Assembly (NCBI RefSeq): GCF_000003605.2
Contig: NW_003136829.1
Coordinates: 265,267-280,683, forward strand
Direction: 5' to 3'
Source: Saccoglossus kowalevskii
Lineage: Eukaryota > Hemichordata > Enteropneusta > Harrimaniidae
Length of the DNA: 15,417 nucleotides
Below, one piece after another: positions 1-12,500 of the stretch. A model generated the notes under the pieces. That model was given only the letters and a program-made list of their open reading frames with translations, was not told the DNA's origin and did no database searches. Numbering within the stretch: position 1 is the first letter of the stretch; each line of letters begins with the position of its first letter. The position numbers and the translations under genes were made by a program.

Positions 1-486
1 GACCAATGGCATTATGGGATACAGTGAACTGACCAGTATTCATCACAGAATACAGAGGACATACCAATGGCGTGACAGAATACAGTTTACTGACCAGCAT
101 TACAATAACCCAATCCCTCTTGCAGGATTTCAAGAATTTTGAATTGAAAAATGATGTAGGGATACAGTTTTGAATTTGTTTTTTGTATTACACATCGCCT
201 GCTAATGGCATTTTTTCCCATTCATTTCCGTTCTCAGGAAGGCTTCTGCAGACAATGGTTAAAACTATTCAGTATGTTTACAAGATACATAGATGTTCAT
301 TTAATAAATAAAGTTTTCAAACACATGCGTTAAAGGTTTATTTGGATCCACAAAACATCTACTGAAACAGAAAACAGTCATTGCCCTATTCTGATGTACA
401 GTGAGCACTTTACCGATGCACAGAATTGCAAAAAAAAATTATGATAGGTGCACAATGATGTAAACTATAGTTATAAGAGCACTCAC
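1..486. other. Intron sequence downstream of the last visible exon
   Basis: No exon is recognisable on either strand. The left edge carries a degenerate 61-bp tandem repeat (separate entry). The rest is AT-rich sequence. By the phase of the exon at 487-578, the next coding exon must begin in phase 0, and none is seen here. Confidence 0.5.
2..105. repeat. 61-bp tandem repeat, about 1.7 copies
   Basis: The word accaatggc at 2-10 returns at 63-71, and gaccagtatt at 31-40 returns as gaccagcatt at 92-101, both 61 bp apart. The sequence between is similar but diverged. It is cut by the window edge, so more copies may lie to the left. Confidence 0.6.
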
Positions 487-578
487 CACTCCTGTTGATA
501 ATGTTGTTCTTGGTGCCGGTGCATCAGGGAGTGGTCTTTTCTGTTGTTGAACTTGACTTGGAGCTGGTCGACTTTTCT
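487..578 (-). CDS. Adaptor last visible exon: Pro-rich (KRPLPDAPAPRT)
   Basis: The 92-nt exon lies between acceptor TATTTTCATAG and consensus donor GTGAGT. Only the frame entering with two bases is both open and joined in phase to the exon at 1822 (split Glu codon). It reads KSRPAPSQVQQQKRPLPDAP, then PRTTLSTGV, and leaves in phase 0. R-P-L-P-D-A-P resembles the Pro-rich linker before the SH2 domain in this adaptor class. The transcript must continue below position 487, but no further exon is recognisable in 1-486. Confidence 0.85.
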
Positions 579-3500
579 CTATGAAAATATTAAAATAGAA
601 TTAATAAACAAGAATGCCATAAAATTATGGTGCCCAAAGTGTTAATCTTTATTTTCATAGATTTTTAAACTTTATCCTTTTTAATTCCTGGAAAGTCCAC
701 TGCTTTCATAAAGTTTCAGTTAAATTTTTATTTCTGGACTTGGAAAAGTCATTCCTGCTGTTACATGAATGGGAAAACATACTTTAACATGATTTTAAAA
801 CTTTATCCTTTTTAATTCCTGGAAAGTCTACTGCTTTCATATAGTTTCAGTTAAGATTTAATTCTTTGACTTGAAATAGTCAGTCCTGCTGTTATATATA
901 CAAACATGGTGTGCAAAAATTCACTCTGTTGGAATTATTTATATATTAGATCAGGAGAAAAAACAATTTTTCCATCTGCTATGTGCACAAAGAAATGGGA
1001 AATAGCAAAGCCTAATGAAATTACATTGAGTTAATGCAGTTTAGTATGTACCGGGGTACTGTTAAATAAATGTTGAGCTCTGTAGAAATGTATTCATGAT
1101 CCTTAAGGTCCAGGTATTTTCAGGATGCACAAATTCACTAGTAAATGCAATTTATTGATTATTTTCCCTGAAAAAAAATTGGCAAAAAACGAGGTATAAC
1201 TGGAAATTACAAGACAACAACATCCTAGAAAATGTAACAAGATTTGTTACCTTCAGAGGTTATGCAAAATGCATGAACAACATAGCTCTTAAATGATAGT
1301 TCAATATTTTGAATTTTCCCACATAGTAATAACTCCCTCTATTGGCAAATTTGATAGTACGCTCATTAGTTATTTAAAAAAACAAAACAATAGGGTATCT
1401 CAATAACCGTGTCATGACTTCTGAAGATGAGACAGGAAAAACAAAGACGAGTGGAATCTAGCTGCTATAAAGGCAAGTTGAAATTTTCTTTTTTTCGGTG
1501 CAATTTCCAAAATTAAATGAATGTAAAAAACCCTACAATTTTTTAACTTTTTGTTACTGATCACACATAGTCAGGATAGAATCGTGATGTTTTGTTGCTA
1601 ATTTTTATAAATTCATATTGACATATTCAATACATGCTTTATTGCTAATATTCTTCGAAAGAAGCACATTCTGTGTATTTTATATACATACCAAGGATGG
1701 ATATAAAGATAAAATTAATTTAAGCTGTATGGAGACATCCTGAGATTCAATTTTTAAATTTATTTTGAGACAAAGACACTGTAGTACCAGGGGTATAATG
1801 AAGATGACATCACTTTCTTACCTGGAGTAATCTTTTCAGGTTTTCTAGTGTTATCTTTGGGAAGGTCCGGCAAAGCTTTACCCATTGGACCAGCAGGTCT
1901 AGTTATTGGTGGCGGCAGTAGTGGTGGTGCTGCTGCTGACCCATCTCCACTATCACCAGGAGACATCTGATGCGGTCGTCCTGGTAACGGAGGTGGTCTG
2001 AATTCTCCATCTCCACTGTTACCAGGGCTATCTTTTTTTGGGAAAGTCGGTTTGCTTGTTACATCATTGTCACTTTGCCTAGGTGTCCTAAAATCAATGT
2101 TTTTATTTTCCAACAAGTTCTTCATGTTGTTGATAATGTTTCCAACTGCTTTTCCAGAATCAGAATCGGTACCAGGTTTGACAGAAGGAGTTTCATTTTT
2201 ATTTTTCTGTGCAATAAAATTTTTCTTCCATTGAGGGACATTGTCAGCAGCCTCTGTTTTTTTATCTAAAATAGGAGCATGTTGTTTATTCTTTTTTGCA
2301 ATGAGATCTTTCTTCCACTGAGGAATATTGTCAACAGCTTCTGTTTTACGTTCTATTTTAGGAGATTGGTTCCTCTTACCGGGAAGACTTGGAGGAGTCA
2401 AATCATTTTTGTGACCCCACTGTTTAGGGGGATTTACTTCACTGGGGGTAGCCTGAACCGGAGGTTTTGGTGGCCAATTCCTCTCAGCTGGAGTAACCCC
2501 TGGTAATGGCATCTGTGGCCTAGTAGTCTGTGCTGGTGGCAGTTCTGAGAGATAGAAATCATATGGGATGAAAGTATTAAACAACATATCACTCTTTAGT
2601 AAAATCAACTTTCACAAATGCATAATTTGTTCCCAGCTTGTTTTTGATCAAAACCTGCAGCCAATGAGACTGGACTAAAAATATTGACAAATAACCGACC
2701 AATACCTAAAAATGACCAATGCACCGAAATTCACATATCATAAGCAATAAGCCATTTATTGTGTGCTATTACTGCCACAATGTACAGTTAGCCAAGTATG
2801 TTAGACATACCACAAGGAAGACGGGGCAAGATGGCCATGGTTCTTATGTGTGAAATAATTTATAGTATTGGTGTACCACACTTTGAATGCGACAATATAT
2901 TTAGACATATTTAGACATATTTTGCTGATTTTTATATTTATATAACTTCTGTATTCCCAATAATTGACCTGGATTTTGAATGGATTTTGGTTGTATGGAC
3001 ACATTTGTTATTTTTGTCACCTAATTTAGATTTCAAGTGCATTTTTTTGCCAATCTCCTCACGAAATTACATTTGTATATACATTCTCAGCAACCCAGTT
3101 CTTGAGAATGAGAAGTTAAATAACTGAGACAGGGAACACATGTACATGGCACATACCTGAATTTCATGGGAGAATTGACACTGGATTACATAGGGGTGAA
3201 TTCTTTTATGAATTTTACATCATTGGTTGATGTGGATACATGGCATTATCAGAGTTAGCGATATTTACATTCGGTAGCCAGCTACACACTGAAATGACGC
3301 CATGGACTCTGGTATTACTGGTATATAGCAAAATGGGGTTGAATGCATACAGTACTTATGCCTATACCAGTGAAAACCTAACTTTGATTTAAGTACACGT
3401 TCCTGTATAGATAAATTTAACCAAAATGAGCCAGAATAGAGATTTTTTACAGATTTTTCTTTGTTTTAATGGTTTGCGTTTAGTTCATCTGTTTTGTCTA

Positions 3501-6500
3501 AAACTGTGCCTATCAATTTGCTGCATATCAAAATTTCTTTCATATTTGATTGGCAGCTGAGATGACCGAAGGTAAATCTAATCACGTAGCAGCTATGATA
3601 ACATCATGAACCCACAGCTACTTCATAGATAGACCACAAACCTTCAGCAATCTCATAAACATCTTCAGCAGGTTGAGACTGCTCCACCATTTGTAAATTA
3701 TATTGCGAATGATTTCCCGGACGAGCAGGAGATCTCTCTCTCTGTTGTGCATTTATCATACTAGGCATGTTGCATTTCTCTTCTTGCTGGCCATATTTAC
3801 CAGTTGTTGGCAGCGGTGGTGGTGCTACCTGGTTTTTAAGCTTCCATGCTGGATAGTTCCCCGTACGAGCTGGTGAATTGTCTTGTGCTTTTAACTTACT
3901 GGGCAGACAAGGTTTCTCCTCTTTTTGCTGACCCCAGTTTCCAGTTTTAGGCAATGGGGAAGGTGTAGCTTCCTGGTTTTTAAGTTTCCAAGCTGGGTAG
4001 TTTCCTTTTTGAGCTGGAGTATTCTCTCTCTGTCCAAATGGTTGTTTTTTCAGTAGTGGATTCCATTGAGTATATTTTTGTTTTGGAGGTGGCTCAACTT
4101 TGGGTTCAACAACAGGCAAAGTGGGGACATGACTCTCATCTGGCATTTCATAATCATCATCATCATCTGTAGAAAAATTATAGAAAATTACAGACACATT
4201 TAGACCACTTTAAGCATGCATTTACACTGTATTTCCCTGCCCCAAAAACTGACAGCTTGAAATAGCATTTGTCTTGAATACTTTTAATAATTAATGTGTG
4301 TCTTTGATTAAATATACTACGAGAAAGAGCTGGTTGTCAATTTATTTCAATTGCAAAGTCATAAACGCTGTGCAAAATTCATATGGAACTGATTATGGAA
4401 CTTTACTTAATTTATTAGGACAGGAACTTATTGATTGACCTCTGTGTGTTCGTACCTATATCTTGGACATGCCAGAACCAATTAAATTCAAATTTCACAC
4501 ATACATCATACATAATATTATACATATATGCACATCAGTTTGTTTCACGATCTGATTTAAGATGGCTAAATGACATCAATTTTTGTGCTGAAAAATGATG
4601 AAAAACAAGCATTTACAAAACCAGATTTTGGCTGTTTATAGATGGATTTTGTTTAAACTTGGTACATATATATTGGACATTGTGGGACCTTGATGTTATT
4701 TTGTTTTAATGAATTTGGTTCTAGTGCCATATTTCTGACTTGCTTTGACTGTTTATGTTCAAATTTTATATATTCAATACATCATGTCATAGATATACAG
4801 AATTATTGGTTTGATGATCCAGTTTTAAAATGGCCGAATAGTGGCCATTTTTGTGCCATTTTCGTAATTTCAGAACTGGATCTTGGTGATGTATATAACA
4901 TTTTGAATGCAATTTTATTTTACCTTCTTCTGGAAGTGGCTTTGGTTCATCTTCAGGAACTTCATACAATTCTTCCTCGATGGGAGCTTCGTATATATCA
5001 CCATCGTTTGGTTCAACATACATACTGTTATCCTAGGAATAGCAATGCAATGTAACAATAAGATAACTGCAACATTTCTAGTCACAACATTCATGCTATT
5101 ACCCAACAAGCAGCCTCTCGGCTGAGATAGCTCCTCTGTTAGCAATGCACATTTCAATTAAAGAACAAAAGATATCATTAGAAAATGAACAAAATGTATA
5201 GTATCAAAACAATCAGACGGTTTTCAACAAGAAGTGGAAAATATCATCTTTTACCAAAAATTACAAAAATATTTATCAAAATCAGAGAATTGAAGATATC
5301 ATCATGAAATGAACAAATCTGAGTTAGAACCACATGTAGTACCTATATATGGTAAGCTCCGCTCGACAAAGTCGACAGCGGAGCTAAAAATTACCGAACA
5401 GTCACATAAATTCTTTATTCATGATTTAGTTTTCAGCATATCAGTGCTGCATTATGGCATTGAATCAAGCGCAGGATTTCCTGTTTGATGATTGACACAT
5501 ACAAGAAATATAAAAAATGTACTGATAAGCCATCATGGAAAACAACAACATTCACAAACTTGCAGCCATCTCTATGATTTAAAATGTTTAACCTTTTCAC
5601 CACCACTTCCCTCTTTTTGTTACAAATTTGCAAAATAGTCTGATTATATTCTGCACTTCTCTTCAGAAGATTGGGACAAAAATTGCCAATTTTTTTGAGT
5701 GAAAACTGAAAATTTACTCAAATTTTGTCTGTTGGCTCCAAAATTAGGATTCATTTCCAGAAATATTGAAGAATATAAGGAAAAATGTACAGAAAAATTT
5801 GGGTGGGGAAGTCTGGTGGTGAAAAACTAAATTAAACATAACATCGACCAAATGTACAAGAAAATTTGGGTGGGGAAGTCTGGTGGTGAAAAACTAAATT
5901 AAACATAACATCGACCAAATCAAAAATGAAACTCACGTTATCTGTCTAAAACTGCACATTCCTGCTGACTGTATGGTAGCAAAGCAGCTAAAAAATCTCA
6001 AATTAGTGATAACTATGACTATCCCCATCATAATTTACATACAAACTACGATTATACTAATCAAACTCAAACTCACCTCTACTGGAAGTGGTATCGGTTG
6101 TGATTTCGGTGGCCTGGGAGGCAGATATGATGTGGGCTGCTGTTGTATTTGTTGCTGTATTTGTCTTGGTGGCTGCTGTCTTGATGGCTGCTGTTGTCCC
6201 GGTTTAGGTGGACGAGGAGGTGGACTGTAGGAACAAATGAAAACAACTACATGGTAAGAGTATCAGGTAAACTAACAAACAATTTGCTAGGACTTGGTTT
6301 AATTTTAATTTTGCGACCACAGTAACTCTGTCATCACCATCGCAATACTTCGTCTTAATCAACACGAATCAATTACAAATATCAATACTTGACTTTGTTC
6401 TGAGTTTAAAATAAAAAAACACATTATTATTACTAACATGAGGTTACTTTGTCCATTTTGCGATATTCCAAAATGACCCTGAAACAATAAAATTAACAAA

Positions 6501-9500
6501 ACTATTAATGTCAGTGTAATACTAGGTTATTACAAGATTATACACGGAGGCAGTACGGTGATTGTATTATTCCTTATGGACTGATGGAGGTTGTGCGCCA
6601 GGAGCGCCTGAGATTGTTAAGGCGCGTAAGCTGTACGACCAAGGGCAACAAAAGCAGTATCCAGTCTATAATTGTTTTATCATATACCGTTTAGGTGTAA
6701 TTACAGTTTTACCATGACGTGACCTCAAAAACACGGTGTAATTTAGAATGACGCGTTTAAAACATGGTTGATGCATAGTTACAAAATGTAGTACTTTCCA
6801 TTGTTGATGAAAGCTAGGCAGCACCTGATACAGAAAATTATTGCCTTGCTTTGAGGGCGCACTTCCCATAGTGTTACTAAGCCGGGCAATATGAGGTGTA
6901 TGATAACAAATGACATGATAACCTGATAATTATACATTTTTTCCTTGCTTGTAGTAATAATTTTAAGAGAGATAACAACCAGAATGGCAACAAAGAATGT
7001 TCTATGTTATGTAAATGTTTTAGTGGCAGGGTTCTATTTAAGCCACACGCTTGATTAATTTTGCATTTGTTGTAAACAAAGAAAATTGTTCAAATTTGAT
7101 GTCAGTGATTTTAAACACATTTAGGTTGCTGATGTACCACACATGCAGAAAATTTTGAACATTTGAACAAGTGCAGATTTGTCATTTACGAAAACAATAA
7201 AATTCTAATTTTAGGTTCTAGATATATAATTTTAAAATGAACTTGGAAAGTGAAATTATTTCTCAGATGGAATTACTTGCGGTTGATGAACACTTTCCAG
7301 CTGTATAAATGCATTCAACTAAACACCCTTGGACTGTTGTATATCGCCCTCTACAGTCTGTACAGGGAAATTTGTTTATAGGCTACACACCACAATTAGA
7401 TATCCATCACATTGGCACATCATATATTATATTTTTGAGCTTTATTGACTTCTTTAAGTTTGAGATTATATCATTTGTCTTGAATATAAAATTAATTAAT
7501 TGTTTTGCCAATAAGTGAAAATTCCAATTTTCACTTATCTTCACCTGAAAATTCACGAATTCAAATCCAAAGAACATGATCAAATATCATAATAGTGACA
7601 TTAAATATTAGTGAAGAATAATACCTCTACAGTATTTGAAATTAGGGACTGTTTAATATACTATACTGATACAATGTTGCATGGTTGTATCAGCTCAGAG
7701 CACAAGAGAAACATTTTTAACTGTTTGATTTGAAAACTGTGGATAACACTAATTTCAATTTTGTCCATAATAACATTCACCGTTTTTTCAGTTAAACAGT
7801 ATTTTTGTTCTGGTGTATTCTGCGCTCAACTCTGTGCATAGATTTAACTATTTATGCAAGGTTTGTGTTTTATGACATTCTACAACTTCCAGAATTTTAC
7901 ACTTGCAAATATTGTAAATTGTAAATACAAAGTGTTTCAGCAATAAATGGAGTTTACGTTGGAATATTGAACAAGTGATTTGCGAGTTTTCCATTTCAAG
8001 TTTTTTCCCATTCATGTTCTATTTCATGTTGGAATGTGGCCAACCGAACACAACCAAAAGACTGAGCAAGGTCAGAACAAGAGGAGACACAAGATGTATT
8101 TTTGCAGTCTGCAGAACAAAATGTAGCATTATGGCAACAAAGAGTGGCCTTTGAGGATAAAGTAGATCATATGGTACTTACCACTGGTAATCTTGGTGGT
8201 ATTGCAGGTTCTAGTTGGAAAAAACACACATTTATTTGTAAATTCATCATGTGATATGTTTTATTTGATTACTAAAGTAATGTCTTTTAAAATGACAACA
8301 ATTGAACATTCTTTTGGCTCAATTAAAAACAAATTCTATATCCTGAAAGAATTTACATTTAAATTAACAAGTAAATGTTTGGACCTGAATGAACTGAATG
8401 GATATATAAAGCCAAATAGAAGGGCTATACAAAAGGAGAAAAGCAGAGTTTAATAACCCTCACAAAACTTTGACAAATTATGTCTGTATTGGAGGGGAAA
8501 AAATGTCATAAACCAAAAAACATCTACCACAATGACTTATGGGTAAATTGAATCAACACTCATTGTCAAAATATGACATCATATATCAGACAGAGAAATG
8601 TGTTCAAATAGATTTTAGTACTGATTGAAATTGCTGCAGTCAATTAACACACCATGTCATTTTCAATATGGGTCCCATGTGATGGATACAACATGTGTGA
8701 AATCACAGTCCCTCTATAGACTCAAAACTGTAGTTAATTGACGGTTTGTTTACATGAAATTCAAATGTGTGTTGCATGCCAACAGCGCCACCAAAGTTCA
8801 AAAACTGAAATGCTTTTACTGAATAAGATGTGCACATACTGTTTTAATTTCACTTATTTCGTTGACTGGAAAATGCGCTAAATTAAAACCCAGTGAATAT
8901 GTAAAATTTAGCATAGAACACATTATCTAAATGATAAAACTGTGAATTTAAAACCCACTCAATATGCCTGAAATGGTATATCAGCGAAATTTAAACCCAG
9001 TGAAAATTAGTCATTTTACAGTATTGCATGATAACATCTTCCATTGCTATGATTCTTACCTGCATCGTCTGGCTGCAAATATAAATCGTCTTGTTCATCT
9101 TCTTCTACAAAAAAATACAACACACAAAATTTAATTGCGCTCTTGAATTTTGGGAGAGAATTTCTTGTGTATTCCACAAGACACGTATAATCATGTACGA
9201 TAACTGTAGATACAGATACTGGTTTTGTTTTAATTTTGTTATTTTTGTTAAAAAGTAAAATTCACTAAAGACCCAGTGAAATTGCTCAAAATAGTGAAAT
9301 TAAATGCCAGCGAAATTTAAATGGTTTTACAGTATGATTTTTTTTATTGTTGTTGAATTTTATCCAGTGAATGCAGAACTATGTAGTTAATTTTGCAAGA
9401 TTTATGTGAAAGAGATGATTGATATGGCATGGGTGAAAGGAACAGCGCAAACATGCGACAGAAACATATACAATCACTGTTAAAATATTTGTTAGTAATG

Positions 9501-12500
9501 ATGTCACTAAGATCTCCTATAAATATTTCTCTGTGTAAGTTGCCAAGATCTAAGACTCATTGATTGACCTTTTTGTTTTTCTGGTTCTTGAAGTGATTCA
9601 GGTAAAATCTAGGATAGAACCCTATTGCCGTAGATACAATTACAGGATCTTATTGAGAACTGATAAAATCATAGCACGGGAAACAGATTCAAATGTGGAC
9701 AATGTGCACAGACAGTAATGACAATTTCCTGCTGACTGCATTACTTCGCTGTGGTTTTCAGTGATTTGTTGTTGTCTGTTGCTAATCTAATTTTTGTTTA
9801 TATACCTTACTAAATAATTTAATCACATGACCTAATACATTTATAAACTAAGCTACACAATGTGACAGGGATGGTAGTCATGGCAACCCTCATGAAATTC
9901 CTCACAACATATCTCATGCTGAAAATTCAATAGTTTTAAATATTGACAAACTTACCTGGCAATCGGTAATCAAATTGTTCATTCTAGAACAGAAAGAATT
10001 TGTTATGGGTTATAATTTTTGAAATGCCATAAATTTTTACACTAACAACATTTTGCTTATTTTAATGTAATTTTTTTACATTTTTTTTTCTAATTTTTGA
10101 ATTGATAAAAAGTGAATTAATTTTCCAAAAGGCGACACTAAAATTGTCATTGGTTTTCAAATAATAACTTGCCATAAAAATAAATAGACAAACAAGCAAA
10201 TTAACAGTCAATTTACAGACAGTACTAGTTTGGTTTAACAAATCAAGAATTGTACTTGGAATGCTACCTCCTAGCAGTTACAAAAATAATTTTAATTTGA
10301 GCTTGTTTATTAAAAGAAATAAAAACATCAGTATCACAGATAATAAGTAGTGATAAGTAAATAATAAGTATATTCATAGTTACCACAGAATTGCCAGGTT
10401 GCCAGTGTCCTGAAAAAAAAAATAAATAAAAAAATTCAGATCTCTGAACATGGCAGACAAAATCTATAAAACCTTGAGAGTGATATCATGACTGAATATG
10501 CAAATGACATGTGCAAGTTAAAAAGCATATATACAGTCGGTAACTGTATTCCTGATGCCAAGTTTAGGAATACAAGACAGAGCTGTGCTTCCTATCATAA
10601 CATTGTAGCAAAGGTCACACAAAATTCACATCGTATCATGAATAATTCTCAGTCACTGGCTTTCACCTAACTGACTAACAATTACTTATGCTGTTTTACA
10701 GGATGCCAAATTCTTCTGAAAACATACAAATGAGCAATAAAAATTAAAAAAAGGTAAAAGTGCTTCGTAAGATGGCACTGATTGGCTCATATAGAAGCTT
10801 TGTGAATGATCAAAATTAATCTGATTGGTTATTAAAATCAATGAGTTGTGATTCTGAGAATTGCATCAATCTCAGGCACTAGTCATGTTGCCGCACAAAC
10901 CAACACTTCAGTAAATATGAGAATAATATTGTTGCCGTAAATGCACATTTGGTGAGTCCTACACGATGAGAATATGTCCAGAGCAACCAATGTTAGATAA
11001 GTGCTGAATTACTGGTGCACAACAAAGCCTTATCTGAGGGGAAGAAGAGACCATAGGTTTGCAGTAATGGTGTTTGATAGAACGGTGAGGTTATCAAGCT
11101 GCTATACTGTGTTTAGATAAACAGAAAAATACTCGTAATGTACCCGTAGATACTGAAATTATATAACGTTACTTTAGTTATTATATGGTTCAAATTCGTA
11201 CCTGCGTCTTCATCAGGATCATCAGGAGGAAAATCATAATCTGGTTGATCATCATCTTCTTCCCCATCACTCTGTAAATTACATTAAATAATAGTACATA
11301 ATTATTACATTAATTAATAATTAAAAATTCTTCTATTGATTTGAATCATTCTGGACTAATAGATACAGTATGGTGTTAAAATATGGTGTGTTCAAGTCCA
11401 TTTGAATCAGGTAAAAAAACAAAACATTAAATTTGACCACATGTGCCAACTACAATGTACATAGATTTACATTTTCTGTGAAAAAATCAACGAAGTCACA
11501 TAAACAAGATTCAAAATAACACAACCCAGCAGTACCTGAAAATCTGATCCCCAACCTCCATCTGCAAAACAAAACAAAGAAACATTTATCACACGAACGT
11601 TGAAGACCTTTAAATGGCATGGCGTGTTACTGATTTCGAAAATGTGAACTATAGAGGGTGCAACATAAATGAGACAGGATGAACTATAGGTGGCGCCACC
11701 TACAATGCTATCAATTGAATCATCAACAAGTATTGTAAAATACTTTATTTTAGCTGCTTAGCTGCAATTAATTCCCCTGAAAAGGCATTTTGACTGTCTG
11801 TATGAAGTATAGTTTCACTGATTTTTGGTGAGTTGAATGTAAAATACAGGACAAAGGGTATTTTCACTAAAACATGCCTTCAGCGAAAAAGGCGAAAAAA
11901 TAACAAAGTTCTTTACAGTACTTCTGCATGTACATTATTACACAATGAAATCACAATCATTCTCACCAAACTAGGTTCTCCTATTCAAAATCATTTCACA
12001 AAATTTGTCTTAATATTATAAATAATCTCAATTTCACTACATCATGATTTTAGTTGCAGAAAAAAGTGATCAGTTGTGAATATATTTTTGTACCTTCATC
12101 ATCATTATAGTCCTTGGGTGCTGGTGCTGGTGCAGGAGACGATTTATCACTTCTGAAAACAATAATGCAACTAAGTTAGGCTAAACCATTTGATAGCTGG
12201 GGGTGTATAGGTGGTGGCGAGATGAAGGTGTTTGGAGTAACTGTAAATAAAGACAATACTTGATCAAACCAGCATGCATTAAACATTACACTTTATTAAA
12301 TCCGATTATCGTCGAACTCTTTAAGTGTATTTTACTCAACAAGAAGAAATATGTTGACCTTTGACCTCTCACCGCCATTGCAAGTTTTCACACTACATGA
12401 CAGTATTGTTGTTAATTTCAACGACTGATGTTAATCAAAATTGAATATTTTGTTTTATCAAAACCAAATTTATGTTGAAATTAGTAACAAATTACAGAAA

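Larger units (their letters stand above)
5033..6076. other. Intron with hairpin and 67-bp duplication
   Basis: The intron joins phase-0 ends. It contains the GC-rich hairpin at 5355-5385 and the duplicated segment at 5784-5918. Other open frames here have no family features or splice support. Confidence 0.5.

Noticed and set aside
2052-2506. Plus-strand open frames opposite the large exon
   Set aside because: Shadows of the minus-strand coding frame, with no independent support.
2801-3004. Minus-strand open frame of 67 codons in an intron
   Set aside because: No adaptor-like content and no fitting splice sites; residues are those expected of AT-rich sequence.
4690-5157. Several overlapping open frames on both strands around the 4924-5032 exon
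   Set aside because: Only the frame with DIYEAP/LYEVP has splice sites in phase; the others are shadows.
5973-6230. Plus-strand Cys/Gly-rich open frame (CCCICCC type)
   Set aside because: It is the antisense shadow of the Pro/Gln exon at 6077-6224; Gln/Pro codons read backwards give Cys/Gly.
6570-6660. CpG-containing GC-richer patch as a tRNA or tRNA-derived SINE head
   Set aside because: I could not find A and B box promoter sequences in a correct arrangement or a cloverleaf.
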